Origin: Nitrospinae bacterium CG11_big_fil_rev_8_21_14_0_20_56_8
Lineage (GTDB): Bacteria > Nitrospinota > Nitrospinia > Nitrospinales > VA-1
Direction: 5' to 3'
Assembly (NCBI GenBank): GCA_002796165.1
Contig: PCWF01000041.1
Span: 20,715 to 34,566, forward strand
Length of the DNA stretch: 13,852 nucleotides
In this document: positions 5,488 to 12,091 of the stretch, piece by piece
Numbering within the stretch: position 1 is the first letter of the stretch
How the letters are laid out: each line of letters starts with the position of its first letter
Position numbers and translations under genes: made by a program
The notes under the pieces: generated by a model
The model's database searches: none
The model's input: the letters and a program-made list of their open reading frames with translations, nothing else
What the model was told of the DNA's origin: nothing

Positions 5488-6423
5488 ATGTCTAATAGAA
5501 AAGGCCGGATCAGGCCCGCAAGACTTCAACCGGGCGACAAGGTGGGCGTTATATCCCCTGCGGGGGTAGTCGATCGGGACATGCTGGAGAAGGGGCTCCG
5601 CGTTTTGGAGAAGATGGGGCTCGAACCCGTGCTGGGGCGGCACGTGCTTTCGCGGCATCGTTTTGTCGCGGGAACCGACCGGGAACGGGCCGAGGATCTT
5701 ATGGGCATGTTCGCCGATCCTTCCATCCGCGGCATCGTGTGCGCGCGCGGCGGATACGGATCGAATCGGATCATTCCCCATTTGGACGCAAAAGTTATCC
5801 GCCGCAACCCCAAAATTTTTGTTGGAGCCAGCGATATCACGTTTCTCCATTTGTACCTGAATCTCAAATGTTCGCTGGTAACGTTTCATGGCCCCATGGT
5901 GGCGGGGAGTTTTGGCCGCAACCCCATGCGGCAGTCGCAACGGCAGTTTGCCCGGATGCTGTTTTCGGAGGGCGGGGGCCAGTCCCTGCAGGCTCCCAAA
6001 GCCCGCGTCCTGAAACCGGGGCATGCGAAAGGTGAGCTGGCGGGAGGATGCCTTACCCTTCTTTGCCGTTCCCTGGGGACGCCGTTCGAGCTCCAGCCGC
6101 GCAACAAGATTCTCCTGATCGAGGATGTCAACGAGCCGTTTTACCGGATCGACGGCATGCTGTGGCAATTGAAAATGGCAGGCAAATTCGAGGGCGTCCG
6201 GGGCATCGTGTTCGGAGAGATGGTCAACTGCCGGCCGTCCCATAAACGGGAGGGGAAGCTGGACGATGTATTCAAGGAATTCTTCGAGGAGTATTCCTTT
6301 CCGATATTGGTGAACTGCCCCATCGGGCACGGCAGGGAAATGTGGACCCTGCCTTTGGGCGAAACCGCCGTTTTGGATGCGGAGTCGAAATTGCTGAATT
6401 TGATGGGAAGCGGAGTGGTTTGA
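5488..6423 (+). CDS. ldcA: LD-carboxypeptidase, peptidase family S66
   Basis: A 311-residue S66 serine peptidase. LdcA cleaves the terminal D-Ala from murein tetrapeptide in the cytoplasm during peptidoglycan recycling; the related MccF cleaves microcin C-type compounds. The fold is shown by LQPGDKVGVISPAG near the start, CARGGYGSNRIIPHLD (85-100), the nucleophile motif VGASDIT with Ser115, LIEDVNEPFYRID with the expected Glu212, and CPIGHG with His281, giving the Ser-Glu-His triad in correct order and spacing. There is no signal peptide, agreeing with a cytoplasmic enzyme. The nucleophile motif reads GASD where GYSD or GFSD is more usual. ATG at 5488 has AGGAAA about 10 nt upstream. It is divergent from the cytidylyltransferase (54 bp between) and converges on hisF with 10 bp between stop codons. 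Confidence 0.92.
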   Translation: MSNRKGRIRPARLQPGDKVGVISPAGVVDRDMLEKGLRVLEKMGLEPVLGRHVLSRHRFVAGTDRERAEDLMGMFADPSIRGIVCARGGYGSNRIIPHLDAKVIRRNPKIFVGASDITFLHLYLNLKCSLVTFHGPMVAGSFGRNPMRQSQRQFARMLFSEGGGQSLQAPKARVLKPGHAKGELAGGCLTLLCRSLGTPFELQPRNKILLIEDVNEPFYRIDGMLWQLKMAGKFEGVRGIVFGEMVNCRPSHKREGKLDDVFKEFFEEYSFPILVNCPIGHGREMWTLPLGETAVLDAESKLLNLMGSGVV

Positions 6424-6433
6424 GGGGAGGGGA

Positions 6434-7270
6434 TCACAGGCGCATGGGAATGCCGCGCGATTTCAGGTACCGCTTGGTTTCGGGTATGGTGAGTTCCTTG
6501 AAATGAAAGATGGAGGCGGCGAGCAAGGCATCGGCTTTGCCTTCCACGATGCCCTCATAAAGATGATCGAGCGTCCCCGCTCCGCCGGAGGCGATCACGG
6601 GAATATGGACCGCTTCGGAAATGGCGCGGTTGAGTTTCAGATCGTACCCGGTCTTGGTCCCGTCCCGGTCCATGCTGGTGAGGAGAATTTCACCGGCCCC
6701 GAACGCTCCCATTTGGATTGCCCAGCGCACGGCATGGATCCCCTGGGGATTCCTCCCGCCGTGGGTGAACACTTCCCAGGCGGGAAGGGAATCGCCGGGG
6801 TTGAGGAAGAGTTGCGGATATTGCTCCTGCCACGAAAGGCCGGGTTGGACCTCGGGCCGGTCTTCGGGCACCTGCTTGGCGTCGATGGCCACCACGATGC
6901 ATTGGCTCCCGAACCGCTCGGCGGCGCGGCGGACGAATTCGGGATCGTGCACCGCGGCGGTGTTGATCGCCACCTTGTCGGCCCCCGCCTTCAAGAGATT
7001 GCGGATGTCTTCCAGCGTCCGCACCCCGCCTCCCACCGTCAGGGGCATGAAGACTTTTTCGGCGGTGTGGCGGACCACATCCAGCATAATCTCTCTTTTT
7101 TCGTGGGACGCGGTAATGTCCAGGAAGGTGAGTTCGTCCGCGCCTTCTTGTTCATAGGCGGCGGCGATTTCCACCGGGTCTCCCGCGTCGCGCAGGTTGA
7201 CGAAGTTCACGCCCTTGACCACGCGGCCGTCCTTGACGTCCAGGCAGGGGATGATGCGTTTAGCCAGCAT
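6434..7270 (-). CDS. hisF: Imidazole glycerol phosphate synthase cyclase subunit HisF
   Basis: HisF condenses PRFAR with ammonia supplied by HisH to give imidazole glycerol phosphate and AICAR. The (beta-alpha)8 barrel is shown by AKRIIPCLDVKDGRVVKG with catalytic Asp11, LTVGGGVRT (77-85), VAIDAK with catalytic Asp130, and the phosphate-binding PVIASGGAGTLDH near the C-terminus. At 278 residues it is longer than the usual 250-258. The excess lies between Asp130 and the WEVFTHGGR block (165-173), where roughly 20 extra residues (about 136-160) enlarge the loop after strand 5. It starts inside the end of hisA (11-bp overlap) with no clear ribosome site of its own, so translation is probably coupled. 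No hisH is in the window. Confidence 0.97.
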   Translation of the reverse strand: MLAKRIIPCLDVKDGRVVKGVNFVNLRDAGDPVEIAAAYEQEGADELTFLDITASHEKREIMLDVVRHTAEKVFMPLTVGGGVRTLEDIRNLLKAGADKVAINTAAVHDPEFVRRAAERFGSQCIVVAIDAKQVPEDRPEVQPGLSWQEQYPQLFLNPGDSLPAWEVFTHGGRNPQGIHAVRWAIQMGAFGAGEILLTSMDRDGTKTGYDLKLNRAISEAVHIPVIASGGAGTLDHLYEGIVEGKADALLAASIFHFKELTIPETKRYLKSRGIPMRL

Positions 7271-7994
7271 GTTTTTGGGTCAGGGAGAGGGCATCCCGGA
7301 AGGCGAGGGTTTTGTCGTACAGGGCTTTCCCGATGATAACACCGGAAACGCCGCATGCCACCAGCTCCAGCAGGTTGGAAATATCCTCCAGACGGCTCAC
7401 TCCCCCCGAGGCGATTACGGGAAGGGACGTGGATTCGGCGAATTCCCGGATGCTGGTCAGGTTCGGTCCCTGCAACATGCCGTCGCGGCTGATGTCGGTG
7501 AAGATGAACCCGGAAACGCCCAGAGACTCCAACCGTTTCGCCAGATCGGTGGCTTTTTCGGTGGAAACTTCCACCCATCCTTTGACCGCCACCAGGCCGT
7601 TTTTGGCGTCGATTCCTATCGTGATCCTCCCCGGAAACCGTTTGCAGGCTTCCTCGACGAACTGGGGATCTTGCTGGGCGATGGTGCCCAGGATCACCTG
7701 GAAGGCACCCGATTTGATATAGGTTTCGATATGTTCGAGCGTCCGGATTCCTCCGCCGATCTGGATGTCCACCGAGCTTTGATGAATAATATTTTTGATA
7801 ATTTCCACGTTTACGGGATGGCCTTGGAAGGCGCCGTCAAGATCCACCACGTGGATGCGCGAAGCGCCTTCTTCGTCCCAATGGTCAGCCATTTCGACCG
7901 GGTCGTTGCCGTAAACGGTTTCCTGGTCGGCCTTGCCCTGGCTCAAGCGGACGCATTTCCCCGCCTTAATGTCCACCGCTGGAATGATCTTCAT
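7260..7994 (-). CDS. hisA: Phosphoribosylformimino-5-aminoimidazole carboxamide ribotide isomerase HisA
   Basis: HisA isomerises ProFAR to PRFAR (Amadori rearrangement), the step directly before HisF. Markers: MKIIPAVDIKAGKCVRL with catalytic Asp8, HVVDLDGAFQG (48-58), QIGGGIRT (78-85), IGIDAK with Asp129, FTDISRDGML, and the phosphate-binding LPVIASGGVSRLED. I chose ATG at 7994 (244 residues) because it puts the first Asp at the family position. A TTG two codons upstream (8000) is in frame and cannot be excluded. No strong SD is visible; GAG lies about 10 nt before ATG. The gene overlaps hisF by 11 bp. Both are divergent from the polysaccharide genes to the right. Confidence 0.96.
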   Translation of the reverse strand: MKIIPAVDIKAGKCVRLSQGKADQETVYGNDPVEMADHWDEEGASRIHVVDLDGAFQGHPVNVEIIKNIIHQSSVDIQIGGGIRTLEHIETYIKSGAFQVILGTIAQQDPQFVEEACKRFPGRITIGIDAKNGLVAVKGWVEVSTEKATDLAKRLESLGVSGFIFTDISRDGMLQGPNLTSIREFAESTSLPVIASGGVSRLEDISNLLELVACGVSGVIIGKALYDKTLAFRDALSLTQKHAG

Positions 7995-8059
7995 TTCCAA
8001 AATCTCAATATGGGGTTGGATTCGGGTAAGAATCGTAAGGACTAGAGAATCGGGTTCTC

Positions 8060-8302
8060 ATGATTATGGGTCAATCATACCAGATCGAGGCGGCTCCTTC
8101 CATGCCTAACCGGAATTTTGCATCATGGCCCTGGCCGTCCAGGGCACCAAAAAGGGTTAGCCCGGCCGAATGGCGGGTGCTATACTCCTACCGCTTGACT
8201 TGGCTTGACGGCCAAATCAAGGTTCCGGTTTTCCGGGTGGCCCGGGAAGACAAACATATAGAACTTGGATCGGTTTTTCCCCCGCACAGCATCCTTCAAT
8301 GA
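8060..8302 (+). CDS. Possible small protein upstream of the O-antigen ligase-like gene
   Basis: An open frame of 80 codons from ATG at 8060 ends at TGA 8300-8302, overlapping the next gene's ATG (8299) as ATGA, the pattern of translationally coupled genes. The following gene has no visible ribosome site of its own, which fits coupling. Against it: no convincing SD precedes 8060, I recognise no family, there is no membrane segment or signal peptide, and the first 30 residues are low in regular structure. The second half (from EWRVLYSYRLTWLDGQ onward) looks more protein-like, so a later start such as the GTG near 8177 is possible. The surrounding 8001-8298 otherwise holds a hairpin (8128-8145) and a possible promoter. 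Confidence 0.25.
   Translation: MIMGQSYQIEAAPSMPNRNFASWPWPSRAPKRVSPAEWRVLYSYRLTWLDGQIKVPVFRVAREDKHIELGSVFPPHSILQ
8128..8145. repeat. Perfect 7-bp hairpin, GCCCTGG / CCAGGGC
   Basis: A GC-rich perfect stem with a 4-nt loop (CCGT) between hisA and the polysaccharide gene. A short A-run follows on the plus strand rather than a T-run, so it is not a good terminator in either direction. Role unknown. Confidence 0.35.
8178..8186 (+). promoter_or_regulatory. Possible extended -10 promoter for the O-antigen ligase-like gene
   Basis: TGCTATACT is an extended -10 element (TGn plus TATACT, one base from TATAAT). The -35 position holds only TTAGCC, a poor match. If used, it gives a leader of about 105 nt and would lie inside the small open frame at 8060-8302, arguing against that frame being a gene. 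Confidence 0.3.
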
Positions 8303-9489
8303 ATCGTTCGCTTGTTTGGTTGGACCGGATCATTTTCGCAAGCCTTATCGGTTTTGCCGGTTTTTCCCCGTTTTCTATCAGCCTGACACAGATCTCCTGC
8401 GGCATCGGAGGGCTTGCCTGGCTCGCCCGGATTTACCTGACTCGATCCTGGCGGCAGGTAAAGCTCCCGCTCTGGATTCCTCTCGCTGGGTTTTCCCTGG
8501 CCTGTATTCTCGCGGTGGTGAGCGGGGTCGACCCCGCCAATAGTTTTCCCTCCCTCAAGCGCCTTTTGGAAATTCTGATTTTTTTCTGGGGCGTGAATTG
8601 CATCCAAAGTTCCGGGGATCGGGAGAAAGTGATTGGGGTTCTGTTGGCCGCGGGAGGATTGTCGACGCTCGGAGGATTTTACCATGTCATGGAGAAAGGG
8701 TTTGGTACCAATGTCCGGGTAGAAGGGACGATGAGCGTGTATATGACCTTCGCCGGATTGCTGATGATGGTTTCTTTGGTCGGGCTTGGAAAATTAGCGT
8801 TCGACCGCCCCTTGCGCAAGTGGGTCGGGGGATGTGTCGTGCTGATGCTCGCCTGTCTGTTGCTGACGCATACCCGGCAGGCGTGGCTCGGCCTTCTTGC
8901 CGGAATCGTGTTCCTTTTCTATGTTCGGAATAAAAGATGGGTCCTTGCCCTCCCCGTGATTATGGTGATGGTGTATGTCCTGGCCCCGTGGCAGATCCAG
9001 CTACGCATGGCCTCCATGGTCGATTTGAAAGACGTCACCTTACTCAACCGGGTGGCTCTTTGGGAGGGGGGGTGGCTTATTTTCAAGGACCATCCCCTCC
9101 TGGGTTGCGGATTCAAATGTGTTGACGTGGTGCATTCCCAATATCCCGATCCAACGGGCCGAATCCAGAAATTAAGGGGGATGCACAATAATGTGATCCA
9201 ACTGATGGTGGACACGGGTCTTGTGGGGATGCTTTCGTGGCTTACGGTTTGGGTGGGCTATTTTCTAACTTTAAGACGGCTGGCGGGGAATGCGGAGGAA
9301 AACGATGGCCCGGAACGGGGAATAAGACTGGGCTGTGCGGCCGCGGTCCTGGGATTTCTGATCGCGGGGTTGTTCGAAACCAATCTTTACGATGGCGAAG
9401 TGAGCATGTTGCTGTATTTTATTATGGCGCTCCCTTTCGCGGCTGGAAACTGGCAACCCCGGAAAGGACTCCGTGGAGGATGGGGTTAG
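8299..9489 (+). CDS. O-antigen ligase / Wzy-like polysaccharide membrane protein
   Basis: A 396-residue polytopic inner-membrane protein of the Wzy/WaaL type (O-antigen ligase domain). About ten to twelve hydrophobic segments are visible, starting at IIFASLIGFAGFSPF and ending at LLYFIMALPFAAG. The signature is the periplasmic loop after the middle helices: LNRVALWEGGWLIFKDHPLLGCG, then MHNNVIQLMVDTGLVGM, where the Arg, the PLLGxG turn and the HN pair are the conserved family elements. These proteins either join O-antigen to lipid A-core or polymerise repeat units in the periplasm; sequence alone does not separate the two. No SD is seen before ATG 8299. Its TAG stop overlaps the stop codon of the opposing small gene at 9486-9656. 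Confidence 0.85.
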   Translation: MNRSLVWLDRIIFASLIGFAGFSPFSISLTQISCGIGGLAWLARIYLTRSWRQVKLPLWIPLAGFSLACILAVVSGVDPANSFPSLKRLLEILIFFWGVNCIQSSGDREKVIGVLLAAGGLSTLGGFYHVMEKGFGTNVRVEGTMSVYMTFAGLLMMVSLVGLGKLAFDRPLRKWVGGCVVLMLACLLLTHTRQAWLGLLAGIVFLFYVRNKRWVLALPVIMVMVYVLAPWQIQLRMASMVDLKDVTLLNRVALWEGGWLIFKDHPLLGCGFKCVDVVHSQYPDPTGRIQKLRGMHNNVIQLMVDTGLVGMLSWLTVWVGYFLTLRRLAGNAEENDGPERGIRLGCAAAVLGFLIAGLFETNLYDGEVSMLLYFIMALPFAAGNWQPRKGLRGGWG

Positions 9490-9656
9490 TATTTTGCGGA
9501 CCCCATCGATTCAAACAATCGCGTTGCCTCCCGGGACTTCTTTTTTTCGATCCGGAGGCGGTTGCGAATGGCCGTGGCCGCGGGGTTCAAGGTAAGTTTG
9601 AGGGCGGGTCCCTTTGAGGAAGGCGCGGGTTGTTCTTTGGATGATTTCTTTTTCAT
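9486..9656 (-). CDS. Small basic protein, 56 residues, unknown function
   Basis: The frame begins MKKKSSKEQPAPSSKGPALK, continues LTLNPAATAIRNRLRIEKKK and ends SREATRLFESMGSAKY. ATG at 9656 has a good ribosome site (AGGGGAAA) about 5 nt upstream, which is the main reason to call it real. The first 18 residues are Lys/Ser/Pro-rich and look disordered; residues 25-50 could form one amphipathic helix rich in Arg/Lys. There is no membrane segment or signal peptide. Its TAA (9488-9486) overlaps the TAG of the O-antigen ligase-like gene by two bases in a tail-to-tail arrangement. I do not recognise the family; a small nucleic-acid- or ribosome-associated protein would fit the charge, but that is a guess. 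Confidence 0.6.
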   Translation of the reverse strand: MKKKSSKEQPAPSSKGPALKLTLNPAATAIRNRLRIEKKKSREATRLFESMGSAKY

Positions 9657-9810
9657 GGTTTCCCCTGTTAAAATCCGGTTTCCGATGGCTTATCGAAAGG
9701 TCGGGTGCGAAGCTTGAATTTTTTTAATTGCGTGAGGGGTGATCGGTGAGAGAAGCATCGGGGCAATCTTTTAAACCGGTTATTTTTATTTCGATCGTTT
9801 GGTGATGAAC

Positions 9811-10356
9811 ATGAAAGTGACACCTACCCGTTTGGACGGAGTTTTGTTGATCGAGCCCAAAGTGTTTGAGGATGACCGGGGTGCGTTCTATGAGAGTTAC
9901 TCCAAAATCAAGCTCGGGGCATTCGGAATTTCCATGGATTTTGTTCAGGACAATCATACGCTTTCCCGGCGGGGAGTTCTGCGGGGTCTTCATTTCCAGA
10001 CCGATCGGCCTCAGGCGAAACTTGTCCGGGTGACGCGCGGGGAAGTGTTCGATGTGGCGGTGGATATCCGGAAGGGATCCCCCACGTTCGGTCAATGGGT
10101 GGGGGTCCATCTTTCAGCTGAAAACCGCATGCAGATGTTCATCCCGAAGGGCTTTGCGCATGGATTCTGCGTATTGTCCGAATGGGCTGAGTTTCTTTAC
10201 AAGTGCTCGGACTACTATTCCCCTGCAGGGGACGCGGGAATTCTCTGGAACGACCCGGATATCGGCATCGACTGGCCGGTTCGGGATCCCCTGCTTTCGG
10301 ATAAGGACCGTAATCATCCGCGATTGCGGGATCTCCCGGAAACGGGGCGGGCCTGA
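9811..10356 (+). CDS. rfbC: dTDP-4-dehydrorhamnose 3,5-epimerase family protein
   Basis: An RmlC-type cupin of 181 residues. RmlC epimerises dTDP-4-keto-6-deoxyglucose at C3 and C5 on the way to dTDP-L-rhamnose. Seen: LLIEPKVFEDDRGAFYES (12-29), the VLRGLHFQ motif with catalytic His61, QAKLVRVTRGEVFDVAVDIR with Lys70, IPKGFAHGFCVLS, FLYKCSDYYSP with the expected Tyr130, and WNDPDIGIDWP. I chose ATG 9811 because GGTGA lies 5 nt upstream and the protein then starts at the family position; TTG 9799, GTG 9802 and ATG 9805 are in-frame alternatives. The rest of the rhamnose pathway (rmlA, rmlB, rmlD) is not in the window, so the true substrate could be a related keto-sugar. The upstream 154 bp (9657-9810) is shared with the divergent small gene and shows no clear promoter. 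Confidence 0.93.
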   Translation: MKVTPTRLDGVLLIEPKVFEDDRGAFYESYSKIKLGAFGISMDFVQDNHTLSRRGVLRGLHFQTDRPQAKLVRVTRGEVFDVAVDIRKGSPTFGQWVGVHLSAENRMQMFIPKGFAHGFCVLSEWAEFLYKCSDYYSPAGDAGILWNDPDIGIDWPVRDPLLSDKDRNHPRLRDLPETGRA

Positions 10357-10374
10357 GGGAGCCATACGCGGGGT

Positions 10375-11043
10375 TTACTTTTTCCCCGCGGCTTTTTGCA
10401 GGCTGGCCAGGTAATTCATGAATTGCTTGAAGGCGAAATCGATGGTTTTTTCAATGTCGATGTCCCCATCGATGTCCGGGTTGATGGACTTGATGAGCAT
10501 CTGATCCAGGGAGTTTTTCATTTTTTTCTCGAATCCGGCAGACTTGGCAATTTCTTTCCTGTAAGTCTGGACGATTTCCTCGGTAATGGCCCGCCCCGGT
10601 TTGCTGTCGATGATGTTGTCATAATCGTAGCCCCGTTGCCCCCCGAACTCGATGAGACGTTTGATTTTTTCGGTCCATTTTTTGTAATCGTCATCGCTGA
10701 CCACCTGCTCGACGGAACCGGCGAATACGGGGATCAGCGAATTGTGTACGCCTTCCTTCCGCATCTGGCCCTCGATCAGGCGCAGGAAAAACCGGCCCAC
10801 GTGTTCCTTCCTCAGTTGCCGGTCCCGCCGGCGTTTTTTGGGTGCGGCTTTCTGGTCGGGATTCTTGACGACTTCTGAAAATTGTTCAAAGAGAGAGTTT
10901 GTTTCCTCCTCAATCTGGAGGAGAACGGCTTCGTTGCTCAGGTCAAGATTGTCCCGCACCGTCTTGACGATTTTCCGGATAATCGCCTGACGGACTTGTT
11001 GAGATCGGTCGGTTTCCCGGGTGGGAGCGTTATTGTCGGCCAT
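10375..11043 (-). CDS. Conserved-looking hypothetical protein, 222 residues
   Basis: I do not recognise this protein. It is soluble-looking, strongly charged and predicted mostly helical by eye. Residues 1-60 form a helical region (VRQAIIRKIVKTVRDNLDLS, then an acidic stretch). A very basic patch KKRRRDRQLRKEH (69-81) runs into a hydrophobic helix HVGRFFLRLIEG. The C-terminal half has KKWTEKIKRLIEFG, an acidic turn (NPDIDGDIDIEK, near 188-199) and a Lys-rich tail. No signal peptide, membrane segment or catalytic motif is seen. The start at 11043 has only a weak AAAGAA ribosome site; a perfect TATAAT lies 48 bp upstream. It is divergent from the sigma-28-driven gene at 11233 and converges on the epimerase with 18 bp between stops. 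Confidence 0.8.
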   Translation of the reverse strand: MADNNAPTRETDRSQQVRQAIIRKIVKTVRDNLDLSNEAVLLQIEEETNSLFEQFSEVVKNPDQKAAPKKRRRDRQLRKEHVGRFFLRLIEGQMRKEGVHNSLIPVFAGSVEQVVSDDDYKKWTEKIKRLIEFGGQRGYDYDNIIDSKPGRAITEEIVQTYRKEIAKSAGFEKKMKNSLDQMLIKSINPDIDGDIDIEKTIDFAFKQFMNYLASLQKAAGKK

Positions 11044-11090
11044 GGTATGGTTCTTTATTTAGCAAATTTTAGGACATTCCGCAAAGCAGG

Positions 11091-11096
11091 ATTATA
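11091..11096 (-). promoter_or_regulatory. Possible -10 box of the 222-residue protein gene
   Basis: TATAAT on the minus strand, 48 bp upstream of the ATG at 11043. The -35 region 17 bp upstream (TAACCT) is poor, so this is a partial housekeeping promoter at best. Confidence 0.35.
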
Positions 11097-11147
11097 ATTC
11101 CTTATTCTAAAAGAGGTTATGCTCATTTGAAAAGGATAAAATTGTCC

Positions 11148-11175
11148 TAATGTTTTTTTTGGCCAATTCCGATAG
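11148..11175 (+). promoter_or_regulatory. Sigma-28 (FliA) promoter of the 11233 gene
   Basis: TAATGTTT (11148-11155, 7 of 8 to TAAAGTTT), 12 nt, then TCCGATAG (11168-11175, 6 of 8 to GCCGATAA and identical to the flagellin B -10 box). Spacing is one base over ideal, as in the flagellin A promoter. Expected start is near 11183, about 50 nt before the gene. Confidence 0.6.
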
Positions 11176-11232
11176 AACTAACAACAGGGAAAGACCAATT
11201 TGTAGGAGCACCCCTCAGAGGGTGATACGGAA

Positions 11233-11976
11233 ATGACAGTCACGGAAGTTTCAGCAGAAAACCCGATTGTGGATCAACGCCGATTCTCCCAGGGGGAGAG
11301 TGTCCGCGTCGCGGCGGACGTGAACCTCAAAACCCAGGAGGGGGATGTCGTTCACCTGTCCTCCCAGGGTGGCGCGACTTCTTCCGATTCTGTTATTCAG
11401 CCTCCCAAGGACGAAAATGTGGCCGTCCAGGAGTTTTCCTCCGTCTCTGTGGCCGCGTCCAATTACTCTCTCGCGGTCCAGGGGGATTTGACCGATGGAG
11501 AACTCTCGGCGATTCAGAAGTTGAGCCAACAGGTGGCGCCTGTGGTTGAATCGTTTTTCGATGACGCCCAACTGGATCCGGGTCAAACCCGCATCGATAC
11601 GAATGATGCGGTGAGTGTCGTGAATGGTTTGGCGGATGTGGTCCATGCGGCGCTGGGTCGGACGGTTTCAAATTCGTCCCAGGTAACGGGTCAGACGGCG
11701 ACTCCGGCACCTGCCGCAACCGGTCCCGACGGGCAACCGGTGGATTTCTCCCAGGTTCGCGATGTTGCAAAAATGGTTCAGTCGGTGGTGAACGCCGAAT
11801 TCGAAAACCAGACCGCGGATTTCCCGAAGGACGCGCCGATCCTGAAAACGCTGAACGATTTGATGGATTTTATCCGTAATCAGTTGGGCAAGGTCCTGGC
11901 TCCTCTGAACCATTTGAACGACGATTTCCCGGCGCCCCCTGAAACGGCATCGAGACAAGAACCGGTTGCCGCCTGA
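11233..11976 (+). CDS. Probable flagellar-regulon protein with DUF5610-like motif
   Basis: A 247-residue soluble protein. Residues 1-70 are Ser/Gln/Val-rich and look disordered. A recognisable block follows: SNYSLAVQGDLTDGELSAI then QKLSQQVAPVVESFFDD (77-111). From memory this resembles the core of DUF5610-type proteins found in flagellated bacteria; that match is inference. Residues about 160-178 are a Pro/Ala/Thr linker, and the C-terminal part has two helices (VRDVAKMVQSVVNAEFE and LKTLNDLMDFIRNQLGKVLAPLNHL). There is no signal peptide or membrane segment. A strong ribosome site (GAGGGTGA) lies 8 nt before ATG 11233. The sigma-28 promoter at 11148-11175 ties it to late flagellar genes although it is about 6.5 kb from the flagellins. 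A role as a filament, hook or export accessory protein is a guess. Confidence 0.8.
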   Translation: MTVTEVSAENPIVDQRRFSQGESVRVAADVNLKTQEGDVVHLSSQGGATSSDSVIQPPKDENVAVQEFSSVSVAASNYSLAVQGDLTDGELSAIQKLSQQVAPVVESFFDDAQLDPGQTRIDTNDAVSVVNGLADVVHAALGRTVSNSSQVTGQTATPAPAATGPDGQPVDFSQVRDVAKMVQSVVNAEFENQTADFPKDAPILKTLNDLMDFIRNQLGKVLAPLNHLNDDFPAPPETASRQEPVAA

Positions 11977-12002
11977 TCCGGCCTGCCGGTTAAGGAAACC
12001 AG

Positions 12003-12024
12003 GGGAGAACGTCAGGGTTCTCCC
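12003..12024 (+). terminator. Stem-loop after the 11233 gene, possible terminator
   Basis: GGGAGAAC / GTTCTCCC is a perfect 8-bp stem with a 6-nt loop (GTCAGG), 26 bp past the stop codon, between two converging genes. No T-run follows on either strand, so it may be a factor-dependent terminator or 3'-end stabiliser rather than a classic intrinsic one. Confidence 0.4.
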
Positions 12025-12091
12025 GGGTATCCTTCCTTCCCGGAATCTCCCAAGATATAATATTTGAATCGGATGAAATACCGGCGCCCGG

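Noticed and set aside
5449..6330. Minus-strand 293-residue frame opposite ldcA
   Set aside because: The plus-strand product has the full S66 catalytic triad; the antisense product matches nothing.
6503..8045. Two long plus-strand frames (about 280 residues each) opposite hisF and hisA
   Set aside because: They are antisense shadows of unmistakable histidine genes, with Gly/His/Asp-rich products and no recognisable domain.
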